DNA of 64,000 nt, from the NCBI GenBank assembly GCA_963814955.1, contig CAWFEX010000001.1, positions 62,001 to 126,000 of the forward strand. The letters run 5' to 3'. The notes under the pieces are model-generated. The model was not told the DNA's origin. It saw nothing but the letters and a program-made list of their open reading frames with translations, and ran no database searches. Below, in pieces: positions 7,903 to 18,940 of this stretch (positions within the stretch are counted from its first letter, which is position 1; every line of letters begins with the position of its first letter). The DNA comes from DATCJA01 sp963814955. GTDB lineage: Bacteria > Acidobacteriota > Vicinamibacteria > Vicinamibacterales > UBA2999. The position numbers and the translations under genes are program-made.

Positions 7903-10900
7903 ATGCGATTCACTGATCTCTTCATCAAGCGGCCGGTCCTGGCCATCGTCGTCAACCTGGTCATCCTGATTGCCGGACTGCAGTCGGTCCGCGCGCTGAG
8001 CGTGAGGCAGTACCCGCGCAGCGACATCGCGGTTGTGCGGGTTTCGACGGTGTACGTCGGCGCGAACGCCGACCTGGTGCGCGGCTTCATCACGACACCG
8101 CTCGAGCGCGTGATTGCCAGCGCGGACGGGATCGACTACCTCGAGTCCTCGAGCGCCCAGGGGTTGAGCACGATCACTGTCCACCTCGAGCTCAACTACG
8201 ACACCAACGCGGCGCTGACGCAGATCCAGGCCAAGGTGGCGCAGGTGCGCAACGACCTGCCACCCGAGGCGGAGGCACCGAAGATCGAGCTGGAGACCGC
8301 GGACCAGCAGTTCGCCGCAATTTATCTCGGGTTCTCCTCTCCCGATCTGGATCCGAATCAGGTGACCGATTACCTCGTACGGGTCGTACAGCCGAAGCTC
8401 AGCGCCATCAGCGGAGTCCAGCGCGCCGACATTCTGGGAGGGCGCACGTTTGCGATGAGGATCTGGCTGAAGCCGGGCCAGATGGCTGCCCACGGCATCG
8501 CGCCAAGCCAGGTTCGCGACGCGCTGGCGCGGAATAACTACCTTTCCGCGCTGGGCCGAACCAAGGGCTCGATGGTGTCGGTCAATCTCGTCGCCAATAC
8601 CGATCTGCGCACGCCCGATGAGTTCAAGCAGCTGGTGGTCATGGAGAAGGATGGCGTGGTGGTCAGGCTCGGTGAAATTGCAGACGTGGTACTGGGCGCC
8701 GAGAGCTACGAGGATGACGTCCGCTTCAACGGCGAGGCAGCGACGTTCATGGGCATCTGGGTGCTCCCGACCGCGAATTCGCTCGATGTGATTGGCCGCG
8801 TCCGCGAGGCCATTCCCGAGATCCAGGCCCAGCTCCCGGTGGGGATGAAGCTCGGTATTCCCTACGATTCCACCGAGTACATCCGCGACGCCATCCGCGA
8901 GGTCGTGACGACGCTCGGCGAGACGCTGCTGATCGTGGTTGCCGTCATCTTCCTGTTCCTCGGGTCGTTCCGGGCCGTGATCATTCCGATCGTCGCGATT
9001 CCAATCTCGCTGATCGGGGCCGTGTTCCTGATGCTCGTAGCTGGCTTCACCATCAACCTGCTCACGCTCCTGGCGATCGTACTTTCCGTGGGCCTGGTGG
9101 TCGACGACGCGATTGTGATGGTGGAGAACATCGAGCGGCACCTCCACAGCGGGAAATCGCGGCATCGGGCGGCGCTCGACGCAGCCCGTGAGCTGGTAGG
9201 CCCGATCATCGCAATGACCATCACGCTGGCTGCGGTTTACACGCCCATCGGCATCCAGGGCGGGCTGACAGGTGCTCTCTTCCGTGAGTTTGCGTTCACG
9301 CTCGCGGGCGCCGTGATCGTGTCTGGCGTCGTGGCTCTGACGCTGTCACCGATGATGGGGTCGCGGCTGCTGCGGCCGGGCGATAGCGAACGCGGTTATG
9401 CCGGCTGGGTGAACCGCCGTTTCGACGGCGTGCGGCAGGCGTACACACGGACGCTCGCCGGCACGCTGCGTTACCGCCCCGTAGTGCTGGTGCTGTGGTT
9501 GATCGTCGCGACGCTCATGGTGCCGTTCTACATGTTCTCGCAGCGGGAGCTGGCGCCGACCGAAGACCAGGGTTTCTTCTTCGGGTTCGTGCAGGCGGCG
9601 GCCAATTCGACGCTCGACCAGACGAAGCTGTTCACCCAGGCCATCCACGACGTGTATCGCTCGCTGCCGGAAAGCGACAGCATCTTCCAGATTACGCTCC
9701 CGTCGAGTGGATTCGGAGGAATGACGACCAAGCCGTGGAGCGAGCGGACGAAGACGACCCAGCAGCTCGTCATGGAGACGATGGGGCCGCTGTCGCAGAT
9801 CCCGGGCATCCGCGTGATCCCGATCGTCCCGCCGCCGCTGCCAGGCGGAGGAGACTTCCCGGTCGATGTCGTGATTGCATCGGCAGGCGAACCGCAGCAG
9901 ATCGGCGAGTTCGCCGGACAGCTCGTGCAGAAGGCGTTCGCGAGCGGGCTCTTCATCTTCGCGGACACGGACGTCAAGTTCGACCAGCCGCAGGTGGAAG
10001 TAGTCTTCGATCGCGACAAGCTCCGATCGCAGGGCGTCGACTTGCGTCAGGCCGGCTTCGACCTCTCGACGCTGCTCGGCGGGAACTACGTGAACCGGTT
10101 CAGCATCCAGGGCCGGAGCTACAAGGTCATTCCGCAGGTCAAGCGCGACGAGCGCCTGACCGCCGATCAACTGCAGCAGATGTACATCACGGGATCCGAC
10201 GACCAACTGGTTCCCCTCTCGACGTTCGCCACCCTGCGCACGACCACAGAGCCCCGGGAGCTGAAGAAATTCCAGCAGCTCAACGCCGTGCGCATTCAGG
10301 GTGTCATTCCTCCCCCCGTCCCGCTCGATCAGGCGCTGAGCTTCCTTGAACAGGAAGCCAGCGCCGGCCTGCCACAGGGCTACACGATCGACTACGCGGG
10401 GCAGTCGCGCCAGCTCCGGACGGAGGGCGGGCGGTTCCTCGGGATGTTCCTGCTGTCGGCACTGCTGATTTATCTCGTGCTCGCGGCGCAGTTCGAGAGC
10501 TTCCGCGATCCCTTCATCGTCCTGGCCGGGTCGGTGCCGCTGGCGATCTCCGGGGCGCTGCTGTTCTCGTTCCTCCAGCTCACGACCCTCAACATCTACA
10601 GTCAGGTGGGCTTGATCACCCTCGTCGGCCTCGTCTCGAAGAACGGCATTCTCATCGTGCAGTTCGCGAACCATCTGCAGGAGACGGGCAAGGACAAGCT
10701 CGCGGCGGTCATCGAGGCGGCCGGCACGCGCCTGCGGCCGATCCTGATGACGACGGCGGCGACGGTGTTCGGCCATCTGCCGCTCGTCTTCGCCACCGGT
10801 CCCGGGGCGGGCGCGCGGAACAGCATCGGCATCATGCTCGTGAGCGGAATGATCATCGGCACGCTGTTCACGCTGTTCGTGGTGCCTTCAATCTACACGC

Positions 10901-10992
10901 TCGTGGCGCGCAGGCATTCCGCGCCCGCCGCGGCCGACGATGCGCTCGAGCACGTCGTCGCGCGGCATCTCTCGGAAGGAGCGGCGGCATGA
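7903..10992 (+). CDS. RND multidrug efflux permease, HAE-1 family (AcrB/MexF-like)
   Basis: 1029 residues, the usual length for a full RND pump with 12 membrane spans and two large periplasmic loops. It starts MRFTDLFIKRPVLAIVVNL, the standard N-terminus. TM4 has the proton-relay Asp pair in GLVVDDAIVMVENIERH. The second half repeats the fold with VGLVSKNGILIVQF and TRLRPILMTT. The ribosome site GAGGAG lies about six bases upstream. Its stop overlaps the next ATG (GCATGA), so translation of the following membrane protein is coupled. It should exchange protons for amphiphilic compounds, passing them through the adaptor and outer-membrane factor encoded on either side. Confidence 0.95.
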   Translation: MRFTDLFIKRPVLAIVVNLVILIAGLQSVRALSVRQYPRSDIAVVRVSTVYVGANADLVRGFITTPLERVIASADGIDYLESSSAQGLSTITVHLELNYDTNAALTQIQAKVAQVRNDLPPEAEAPKIELETADQQFAAIYLGFSSPDLDPNQVTDYLVRVVQPKLSAISGVQRADILGGRTFAMRIWLKPGQMAAHGIAPSQVRDALARNNYLSALGRTKGSMVSVNLVANTDLRTPDEFKQLVVMEKDGVVVRLGEIADVVLGAESYEDDVRFNGEAATFMGIWVLPTANSLDVIGRVREAIPEIQAQLPVGMKLGIPYDSTEYIRDAIREVVTTLGETLLIVVAVIFLFLGSFRAVIIPIVAIPISLIGAVFLMLVAGFTINLLTLLAIVLSVGLVVDDAIVMVENIERHLHSGKSRHRAALDAARELVGPIIAMTITLAAVYTPIGIQGGLTGALFREFAFTLAGAVIVSGVVALTLSPMMGSRLLRPGDSERGYAGWVNRRFDGVRQAYTRTLAGTLRYRPVVLVLWLIVATLMVPFYMFSQRELAPTEDQGFFFGFVQAAANSTLDQTKLFTQAIHDVYRSLPESDSIFQITLPSSGFGGMTTKPWSERTKTTQQLVMETMGPLSQIPGIRVIPIVPPPLPGGGDFPVDVVIASAGEPQQIGEFAGQLVQKAFASGLFIFADTDVKFDQPQVEVVFDRDKLRSQGVDLRQAGFDLSTLLGGNYVNRFSIQGRSYKVIPQVKRDERLTADQLQQMYITGSDDQLVPLSTFATLRTTTEPRELKKFQQLNAVRIQGVIPPPVPLDQALSFLEQEASAGLPQGYTIDYAGQSRQLRTEGGRFLGMFLLSALLIYLVLAAQFESFRDPFIVLAGSVPLAISGALLFSFLQLTTLNIYSQVGLITLVGLVSKNGILIVQFANHLQETGKDKLAAVIEAAGTRLRPILMTTAATVFGHLPLVFATGPGAGARNSIGIMLVSGMIIGTLFTLFVVPSIYTLVARRHSAPAAADDALEHVVARHLSEGAAA

Positions 10993-11747
10993 CAACCATT
11001 GCCTTGATTACCGTTTCGTCGATCATCCTGATCGCGCTCGCCGTGTGCGCGGTGGCTGCTGTTCTCCGCACGCACGGTGCTGGCGCCACGTCGACGCGAT
11101 GCGTTCGTCGTCTGGTTCAACGTGAGCATCCTCGGCTGGCTCCTTCTGGCTGCCGCGCTCACGGCTGAAAGCGCGTTCCAGACGAGCGAATCCAGAGGAT
11201 TTCCAGCCCTCGGGGTGGCGCTTGCCATCGTGCTGACGGCGGGCTGGGTGGTGCTGTCTCGATCGACAACTCTCAATCGTGTGCTCGATACCGTTGCGCT
11301 GCCGTGGCTGGTCGGGATACAGCTCTATCGGGCCGTCGGGCTGATCTTCCTCATCCTGTACGCGGCTGGGTCGATTGCCCGGCGAGTTTGCGATCCCTGC
11401 CGGATTGGGCGACGTCCTCATCGGCGTGACGGCACCCTTCGTGGCTGTCGCGCTCTACCGCGAGTACGCGTGGGCACGTGACGCCGCGCTAATCTGGAAC
11501 ATCGCGGGCATTGCGGATCTCGTCGTGGCGGTCGGCACCGGCTTCCTGTCGTCGCCAGGCCCGCTGCAGATCCTCGCGCTCGAGAATCCTAATCAGCTCA
11601 TCACGTCATTTCCGTTCGCCCTCATTCCGCTCTTTGCGGTGCCGCTCTCGATTCTGCTGCACGTCGCGGCGCTCAAGCGGCTGCCGAAAGTCACCGAGGG
11701 GCGGTTCTACACGAGGCCCGCGCTGCACGTTTCGCGGCGGAGCACGG
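10989..11747 (+). CDS. Integral membrane protein in the RND operon, frame interrupted
   Basis: The ATG overlaps the pump's stop. The first helix (TTIALITVSSIILIALAVCA) is in one frame. The next helices (FVVWFNVSILGWLLLAAALT, LGVALAIVLTAGWVVL, LVGIQLYRAVGLIFLIL) are in a second frame, and RLPGEFAIPAGLGDVLIG onward in a third. One extra base near 11050 and one extra G in the GGG at about 11368-11370 explain this. The corrected protein has about 250 residues and six or seven spans. It matches an uncharacterised bacterial membrane family that I recognise by the PGEFAIPAGLGD loop. No stop separates it from the outer-membrane factor, so the corrected frame runs through into that protein. Confidence 0.6.
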
Positions 11748-13351
11748 TGAGCGGGCTGGTCATCGCCTGTCTGCTGTCGGCCCTTCCGGCGGCGGCGCAG
11801 GTCGAGACGCTCGAACTGACGTTGGACGAGGCCGTGCGGCGGGCGGTCGAGCACAACCCCGACCTGGCATTTGTCCAGCTGGGGACGGAGGTCGAGGCCG
11901 CGCGCGTCGGTGAGAGTCGCGGCGCCTTCGTGCCGGTCTTTTCGTCGCAACTCGGCCGGTCCAGCCTTGCGACGCCGGCGGCGAATCTTTTTTCGGGAGA
12001 CGCCGGCGTTGACGTAGACGAGTGGTTCTCGTCGACCGGAGTGCGGCAGCGATTGCCCTGGGGCTCGGGAACATGGAGCGTCTCGTGGGACACCGCCCGA
12101 ACGAGCACGAACAACCCGATCAGCAGCTTCGATCCAATCCTTCAGTCCGGAGTTCAGCTGGCGTTCTCGCAGCCGCTCCTCAAGGACCGCACGATCGACT
12201 CTGCGCGTCATCAGTACGCAATTGCCAAGCGCAACCAGGAGAGCTCGGAACTGCGCTTCCGTGAGGCGGCCACTCAGACCATCGCCGCGGTCAAGCAGGC
12301 GTACTGGACGTTCAAGGCGACGCTGGCGAACGTCGAAGTGCAGCAGCGGTCGCTGGATCTGGCGCTGGATCTCGCCCGCGAAAACAAGGTGCGGGTGGAT
12401 GCCGGCCAGATACCGCCGCTCGATCTCGTCCAGGCCGAAGCCGAGGTCGCGCAGCGCCGCGAAGGCCTGATCCGCGCCAACACCGTCGCGGGGGACGCCG
12501 AAGACGCGCTGCGACGGCTCATCATGGATCCAACCGACGTCGCGTTCTGGGGAGTCCGCATCGAGCCGGTCGAGGCGCCGACGACGCTCGGCGTGCCCCC
12601 TGACGTGAATGCGGCCGTCGCGCGGGCCCTCAACGACAGGTACGACCTGGCACGGGCAGGGCATGATCTGGAGAATGCGCGGACGACCGTCGGGTTCCTC
12701 AACAATCAGCGCCTGCCCGACGTCCGCCTCGAAGCGTCATACCGCGGCAACGGCCTGAGCGGAACACAGTTCCTGCGTGGAGGCGGCTTTCCCGGGCTCG
12801 TGACCGGGACGCGCAGCCGGGGTTTTGGCAGCGCGCTGGAGCAGGTCTTCACCAGCGATTACCCGACATGGAGCTTCGGCCTGACTGTGAGCTATCCGCT
12901 CGGCCGCAGCTTCGAGGCCGCCAGCTACGCGCGCGCCGACATCGAGCGGCGGCAGGCTGCACAGCGAATTGCGAGCCTGCGGCTCGAGGCGGCGGAAACG
13001 GTCCGGCGCGCCGGCCGCCAGGTTCACGGCACGGCTGAACGAGTGGAGGCCGCGCGTGCCGGCGCAACGCTGGCGCGCGAGAGGCTCAACTCGGAGCAGC
13101 GCCGCTTCCAGGTAGGCCTGTCGACGACGTTCCTGGTCACGCAGGCACAGCGTGATTTGTTGGAAGCGGAGGTGAACCTGCTGCAGACCACACTCGACTA
13201 TGAATCTGCGCTGGTGAATTTCGAGGCGGTCCAGCTGGCGCCGCCGCTCTCCGCCGGCGATGCCGTCGGTGTGGGTGGTGCGAACGTCGTGCAGTTGCCG
13301 ACCCCGGATCCACGCGGCCTGTTCCGGCCCGGGTCGGGCGGCGGGTTCTGA
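11748..13351 (+). CDS. TolC-family outer-membrane efflux protein
   Basis: About 534 residues from a GTG preceded by GCGGAG. The start gives a short signal (SGLVIACLLSALPAAAQ), then LELTLDEAVRRAVEHNPDL, the standard opening of OEP domains. Two repeats follow, each with long coiled helices (QRSLDLALDLARENKVRVDAG; GATLARERLNSEQRRFQVG) and strands (WSFGLTVSYPLG). It is the channel for the RND pump encoded upstream. The same frame continues upstream into the preceding membrane protein without a stop, so this start is a judgement. Either translation restarts at the GTG or the two are truly fused. The C-terminal FRPGSGGGF is poorly conserved. Confidence 0.85.
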
Positions 13352-13354
13352 GCC

Positions 13355-14293
13355 ATGGACCGTCCCATCGTCCTGGTCGGAGCAACGTCGAGCATCGGAA
13401 TCCGTCCCTACGACGACGGGCAAGTGCGGCAACTCAATACATCGCCGAGCGTGCTGCGCGAGCGCGGGCTCGCGCATCGGCTCGGCGCGATCGATTTGGG
13501 AGACGTCGGTCCGCCGCTGTACCGCGACTACGTGCGGCCGCCGAATCGGGCCCGGAACGAAGAAGAGGTCGTGGTGTATTCCCGATCGCTCGCCGAACGC
13601 GTCGCCGCTGGCGCCGCGTACGGACGATTCGTCGTCGTTCTCGGCGGCGACTGCAGCATCGTCCTGGGATGCCTGCTTGGAGCGCGGCGGGCCGCCGCCG
13701 GCCGCATCGGCCTCGCGTACGTAGACGCACACGCTGATTTCGCGACGCCCGAGGAATCGAGGACGGGCTCCGTCTCGAGCATGTGCCTGGCACTCGCGGT
13801 GGGCCGTGGCAAGTCGCCGCTCGCACGCCTCGCCGGGCGTTCGCCGCTCGTCGACGGGTGTGACGTGGCGCTTCTTGGACGCCGTGATACCGGGATGGGT
13901 TGGCACGGGCACGGGGCTTTGTCCGCGTTCAACGTGCTCGACATGCCTGATTCGCAGCTGTTCACGAACGATGTGGACGAGTTGACTTCCGTCGCGCTCG
14001 CGCGCGTGGCAGCAACGGGCGTGAATGGTTTCTGGATCCAGATCGACGCCGACGTGCTGAATCCGGCGGTCATGTCCGCCGTGGATTCACCCGAGCCGGG
14101 AGGTCCCATGCCGGGCGAACTGGTGAGCCTGCTGAGGCCGCTGGTCCAGCATCCGTTGGCGCTGGGTCTCTCGCTCACCATCTACGATCCGGCGCTGGAC
14201 GCGGATCGCTCGTGTGCCCGGCGGCTCGTCAGTCTGCTCGAGGGGCTTCTCGCCCCCGTCAAGCACGAGCGCGACTGCGCCGCCAGAAACTGA
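13355..14293 (+). CDS. Arginase/agmatinase-family hydrolase
   Basis: 312 residues. The binuclear manganese ligands of the ureohydrolase superfamily are present: VVLGGDCS (about residues 94-101, where His is replaced by Cys after the Asp, as in some family members), YVDAHADF and IQIDADVLNP. A typical SPEPGGPMPGEL loop follows. Members hydrolyse guanidino or formimino groups (arginine, agmatine, formiminoglutamate); the substrate cannot be chosen here. The ATG begins just after the stop of the outer-membrane factor gene, so it is probably the last gene of the efflux operon. It converges on the second RND system, with only 11 bases between the stops. Confidence 0.85.
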   Translation: MDRPIVLVGATSSIGIRPYDDGQVRQLNTSPSVLRERGLAHRLGAIDLGDVGPPLYRDYVRPPNRARNEEEVVVYSRSLAERVAAGAAYGRFVVVLGGDCSIVLGCLLGARRAAAGRIGLAYVDAHADFATPEESRTGSVSSMCLALAVGRGKSPLARLAGRSPLVDGCDVALLGRRDTGMGWHGHGALSAFNVLDMPDSQLFTNDVDELTSVALARVAATGVNGFWIQIDADVLNPAVMSAVDSPEPGGPMPGELVSLLRPLVQHPLALGLSLTIYDPALDADRSCARRLVSLLEGLLAPVKHERDCAARN

Positions 14294-14304
14294 TGAACCG
14301 TGAA

Positions 14305-17300
14305 TCAGAGCGGCGTAACCGGTTCGGCAGCCGTCCACCTGGAGCGCAGCCAGCTCACGCCTCTTGCGGCCAGGCGCTTCTGTCGCAGATCGTCGAACGC
14401 GGCGTAGGCCACGGGAGTCACCACCAGGGTGAGTACCAGTACCAGAGTCTGGCCGCCAATCACCACCCAGCCAATTGCATGATTGGTCGCTGAACCAACG
14501 CCGCTCGTCACGACGAGCGGCACCATGCCGGCTACAAACGCCAGTGTCGTCATCAGAATCGGCCGCAGGCGGTTGCGGCTGGCCTGCACGATCGCGTCGC
14601 GGGTGCTGAAGCCGGCGGCCTTGAGCTGGTTCGCATGATCGACCTGCAGGATCGAATTCTTCTTCACCACGCCGAACAGCACCAGCAGACCGAGCGCGGA
14701 GAACACGTTCAGCGACTGCTGGAAGATGATGAGCGAGAGCAGGGCGAACGGCAGCGTCAGCGGCAGCGACAGCAGAATCGTCACCGGGTGCAGCCATGAC
14801 TCGAACTGCGCAGCAAGCACCAGGTACATGAAGATCAACGACAGCGCGAAGGCCGTCAGAAACGCCGTCGCTGTACGATTCAGCTCGCGAGACTGGCCGC
14901 TGAACCCGCCGGTATAGCCGGGCGCCATGCCGAGTTGACCGGCGAACTCAGTCATCTGCGTCTGGACGGCCGCCTGCGACGTGCCGGGCAGCAGATTCAC
15001 CAGTGACGGTCACCTGGCGCTGCCGTGACAGCCGCCGTATGTCGGCAGACTCTTCCCCGCGAGCAAACCGTGCCACATCCTCGAGCGCGACCGTGCCGAG
15101 CCGCGCCGGTATCGGCAGCCGGCCGAGCGCTGCCTCCGAGTCGCGGTCGTCGGCTTCCGCGCGCACGTGGACCTCGTACTGTTCGCCCCCCTCGTTGTAG
15201 GTCGTCACCGCATCGCCATTCACGAGCAGTCGCAGCGCTTCGGCGGCCTCAGAGAGCGGCACGCCGAGATCGGCCGCTTTCGGTCGATCCATGCGAACCG
15301 ACACCTCAGGTTTTCCGGCGTTGAGGTTCGTGTCCGCATCGACGACGCCCGGAATGGTCTTCACCTTTTCGAGGAGCCGCTCGCTGTATTCCTGCAGCCC
15401 GCGAAGCTCTGGTCCCCGCAGTACGAACTGCACGCCGCCCTGTCCGCCGCCTCCACCACCACCCCCGCCGACGCTCGCCCGTACGCCCTCGGCCGTGAAC
15501 GGCGCCAATACCTCGTCGCGAACCTGGCCCATCACAGCGAACTGATCGCGCTCGCGCGCCTCGATCGGATGCAGCTTCACGAAAATCGACGCGCTGTTCC
15601 GCGTGCCCGCGCCGTCGCCGGCGACGGTCGCCAGCGTGTAGTTCACTTCCGGAATCCGGCGGATCGCGGCGCCGATTCGGTTGGCCATTACCTCGGTGGC
15701 TTCCAGGCTCGTGCCCTCGAGGGCCCTCACGTTCACGTCGAACCCCGACTGGTCGTCCTGCGTCACGAAGGTGATGGCGACGAACCTGAAAAGCGGCACG
15801 CTCGACAAAAGCACCGCCACGGCGAGGACGCCAATCACCCATCGATGCGACATCGACCACCCGAGCATCGCGGCATAGGCGCGATCCATCGGACCGAAAA
15901 TCGCCGAATGCTTCGAATCGTGCGCCGCTCCTCCTGGACCCGCGCGCTTCACTCGCAGCCACCGTGACGACATCATGGGCGTAAGCGTGAAGCTCACGAG
16001 CAACGAGACGAGGATGGCGAACGCCATCGTGAGCCCGAAGCTCTGCATGAAGCGGCCGACCATGCCGCTCATGAAGCCGACCGGCAGGAAGATGGCAACC
16101 AGCGACAGCGACGTGGCGAGCACCGCCAGCCCGATCTCTCTGGTCGCTTCCACAGCCGCCTCCATCGGCGGCATCCCCTTCTCCTCGATGAACCGGTAGA
16201 TGTTCTCCAGGACGACGATGGCGTCATCGATGACGATGCCGACCGACAGCGTCAATGCCAGCATCGTCAGCATGTTGAGCGTAAAGCCCATGTACCAGAT
16301 GAGACCGAACGTGGCGATGATGGACGTGGGAATCGAAATGGCGGCGATGATGGTGGATCGAAGGTTTCCGAGGAAGAGGAGCACGACGAGCGCCGCGAGC
16401 AACGATCCGACGACGAGGTGTTCCTCGACGCTGGTAATCGATGCTTCGATGAACTCGGCCTGATCGCGCACGATGCGAAGCCGGTAGCCCGGTGGCAGCG
16501 TTTCTTCGAGCTGCGTCAGACGCGCCTTGACGGCGTTCACGATCTCGACCGTGTTTGTCCCGGACTGCTTGCGGATTTGCAGTAGCACCGTGGGATCGCC
16601 GTTGACGCTCGCGACGGTCTGCGCATCCGCCATGCCGTCTTCGATCCGGGCGACGTCGCCAACCTGCACCGGGTATCCAGCCACCTCGCGGATGACGATG
16701 CTCCCGAACTCGGCCGGGGATTCCACGCGTCCTCGGGTGCGCATCGTCAACGACTGCGCGCCCTGATCGATGCGCCCACCCGGTATGTCGCTGTTCTGTG
16801 CCTGAAGGGCCCGCGCCACGTCGTTCACGGTGAGGTTCTGGGCGCGGAGCCGGTCGGCGTCGAGCACGACGTTGATCTGCCGCCGGCGGCCACCGAGCAC
16901 GAGGACCTGTCCAACGCCGTCAGCGCTCTCGAGCTGGCGCCGCAACACCTTGTCGGCGTATTCGGTGATGTCGCGCACCGGCGCGTTGGCCGTCAGCGCG
17001 ACCGTCAGAACGGGGAATGCATCCGGATCGCGCTTCTCGATAATCGGCTGCGTGATCGTCCTTGGAAGCAACGGCAGGATACGGTTGACCCGATCGCGGA
17101 CCTCCTGCGTGGCGACGTCGGCGTTCTTCTCCAGCCGAAAGGACACCACGACCTGTGACACGCCCTCGGACGAGGTCGAGGTGAGCGTGTCGATCCCGCT
17201 GATGGTGTTCACCGCCTCTTCAATCTTGTCCGTCACCTCGCTCTCGACCTGCTCGGGCGCGGCGCCAGGCAGCCGGGTCGTCACGAGGGCGGTGGGAATG

Positions 17301-17425
17301 TCGACGTTGGGAAACTGATCGATGCCGAGCTGCGCGAAGGAAAACACCCCGATAACAGTCAGCGACAGGATCAGCACCGACGCAAACACCGGCCGGCGAA
17401 CGCACAACGCGGCAAGCCACTGCAT
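14305..17425 (-). CDS. Second RND efflux permease, HAE-1 type, frame interrupted
   Basis: It reads as one 1039-residue RND pump if one base is removed. The first 800 or so residues start MQWLAALCVRRPVFASVLIL and contain TM4 with VGIVIDDAIVVLENIYRF, then VTLTPMM-type helices and a run of glycines (GGGGGGGGQGG) in the second periplasmic loop. Near 15000-15001 one extra C (G on the coding strand) shifts the frame: RQVTVT must join NLLPGTSQAAVQ. The remainder carries the last six helices with FGVVKKNSILQVDHANQL and RNRLRPILMTTLAF. It is the partner of the adaptor encoded nine bases upstream. No outer-membrane factor accompanies it; the TolC protein across the arginase gene may serve both pumps. 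Confidence 0.88.
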
Positions 17426-17433
17426 GATGGAAC

Positions 17434-18669
17434 CTACTTTCTCTCGGCGACGAGTGCGCCGTCGGTGAGCTGTGCCAGGTTGCTCGTCGCCACGGTGTCG
17501 CCTGCCTGGAGGCCACTGGTGATCTCGATCAATTCATCCACCATCTGGCCGGTGGTGACGAGGCGTTCTTCGGCGGTGTGGTCGCCCTTGATCAAGTACA
17601 CGCGAGCGGCACCGGTCACATTGGTAATAGCCGCAGCCGGTACAAGCACGGCGCGTGTCTCGGACGCCTGCTCGATCTTCGCCGTGGCAAAGAGTCCGGG
17701 CTTGAGCTGGCCCGACTCGTTTGGCACGACCGCCTCGACGACCAGCGCGCGCGTGTCGGTCCGCAGGACGGGCGAGACATAGCGAATCCGGCCGGTGAAG
17801 GTCTTCCCGCGGAACGCGTCGACCTCCAGGGTAACAGCGCGGCCGGCGGCGACCTCCGAGAGGTACTGTCCCGGCACCGTGAGCTCCACCCGGAGCGGAT
17901 TGATGCGAATGACCGACGCCACCTTCGTGCCGCGCGTGACGTAGTCGCCCACCGAGACGAGACGCTGCTCGACGAGGCCGTCGAACGGCGCCCGAACGAC
18001 CGTATCGGTGACGGCCTTTTGCGCCAGCGTCATCCGGGCCCGCGCGGCGAGCAGCGACTGGTACTGCTGCTCAGCCGAGTTGCGCGCGATGTCGTACTGG
18101 CGGCGCGCGGCTTCCGACTGCGTTCGGCTTCGGTCGAAGTCCGCCTGCGGCAGGAGCTTTCGATCGAGCAGCATCTTTGCGCGCTCGAAATCGGCCTGGG
18201 CCAGGTCGTAAGCCGCCTTGGCATTGGCCACTTCAGGCACGCGATCGATCTCGAACGGTGCCCCATCCGTGAGGCCCAGCCGCGCCTCGATCTGTCCGGT
18301 GTTGGCCTCCGCCTCCTGGGCCTGAGCCCGGACCTCGACATCTGTGATTCGAATGAGCGCGCTGCCTTCGCTCACGCGGCTGCCCCGCTCGACGGGCGTC
18401 GCCACCACGCGTCCGGAAACTTCGGCGGCCACTTCGGCCTGTTCTTCGGCAGTCAGCGTGCCCGTTACCGCAACGAATCGCGTAATCGGACGCTCGATCG
18501 CCACCGCGGTGGCAATGGGGATCGCGGCAACCGCGGTTGCTGCTTTCGCGTCGGCCGTGGCGTCAACGCCCGCGTTCGTGCCGCAACCGGCGGCGAGTGC
18601 CGCCAGCACGAGCAGCCATAAAGGAGCCCCTGACAACCTGGACGGGCGAGAGCGAACAGTCACGCACAA
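17434..18669 (-). CDS. RND efflux periplasmic adaptor lipoprotein
   Basis: 411 residues. The N-terminus is a lipoprotein signal, LVLAALAAGCG, with the cysteine about 30 residues in. The mature protein has the lipoyl half VSGRVVATPVERGSRVSEGSALI, an extended alpha-hairpin (AKAAYDLAQADFERAKMLL and SEAARRQYDIARNSAEQQY), the second lipoyl half VVRAPFDGLVEQRLVSVGDYV, then barrel and membrane-proximal domains. The hairpin is longer than in the other adaptor, so it may dock a different channel. It forms an operon with the RND gene downstream. Confidence 0.92.
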   Translation of the reverse strand: MCVTVRSRPSRLSGAPLWLLVLAALAAGCGTNAGVDATADAKAATAVAAIPIATAVAIERPITRFVAVTGTLTAEEQAEVAAEVSGRVVATPVERGSRVSEGSALIRITDVEVRAQAQEAEANTGQIEARLGLTDGAPFEIDRVPEVANAKAAYDLAQADFERAKMLLDRKLLPQADFDRSRTQSEAARRQYDIARNSAEQQYQSLLAARARMTLAQKAVTDTVVRAPFDGLVEQRLVSVGDYVTRGTKVASVIRINPLRVELTVPGQYLSEVAAGRAVTLEVDAFRGKTFTGRIRYVSPVLRTDTRALVVEAVVPNESGQLKPGLFATAKIEQASETRAVLVPAAAITNVTGAARVYLIKGDHTAEERLVTTGQMVDELIEITSGLQAGDTVATSNLAQLTDGALVAERK

Positions 18670-18940
18670 ACTCCTTGGGACGTGGTCTTACCTATGAATG
18701 ACCAGGAGCGGAAGCGCCGGATTGAGGATAGCGCGTCAGATGCTCTGGGGTCATTGCCGCCGTTTTGCCTGTCTGCTCCCCATCTCCGTCTCTTCCGGGA
18801 TCGGGAAGGCAGATCCCATTAAACACTGGGCATTACGACGATTGCGCGGATCCGGTTTCAAACCCGGCCGGGATTTCCTTGGATTGGGGGCTTTGCTCTG
18901 GGGTCGGCGTGTTTGAGCGTTTCAGAATTGCCGTAAGTTG
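18670..18940. other. Intergenic region upstream of the RND adaptor
   Basis: About 270 bases hold the promoter region of the adaptor gene and the 3' side of the broken tube gene. It includes a short G/C-rich inverted stretch (CCGGTTTCAAACCCGG near 18850) that could fold as a small hairpin. I see no gene. Confidence 0.35.

Noticed and set aside
6684..10776. Long open frames on the minus strand opposite the first RND pump
   Set aside because: They are Arg/His-rich mirror frames of a high-GC gene, with no conserved motif and no ribosome sites.
18842..18880. Possible tRNA or riboswitch around GGTTTCAAACCC
   Set aside because: Only a small hairpin forms; no full cloverleaf and no conserved riboswitch core.
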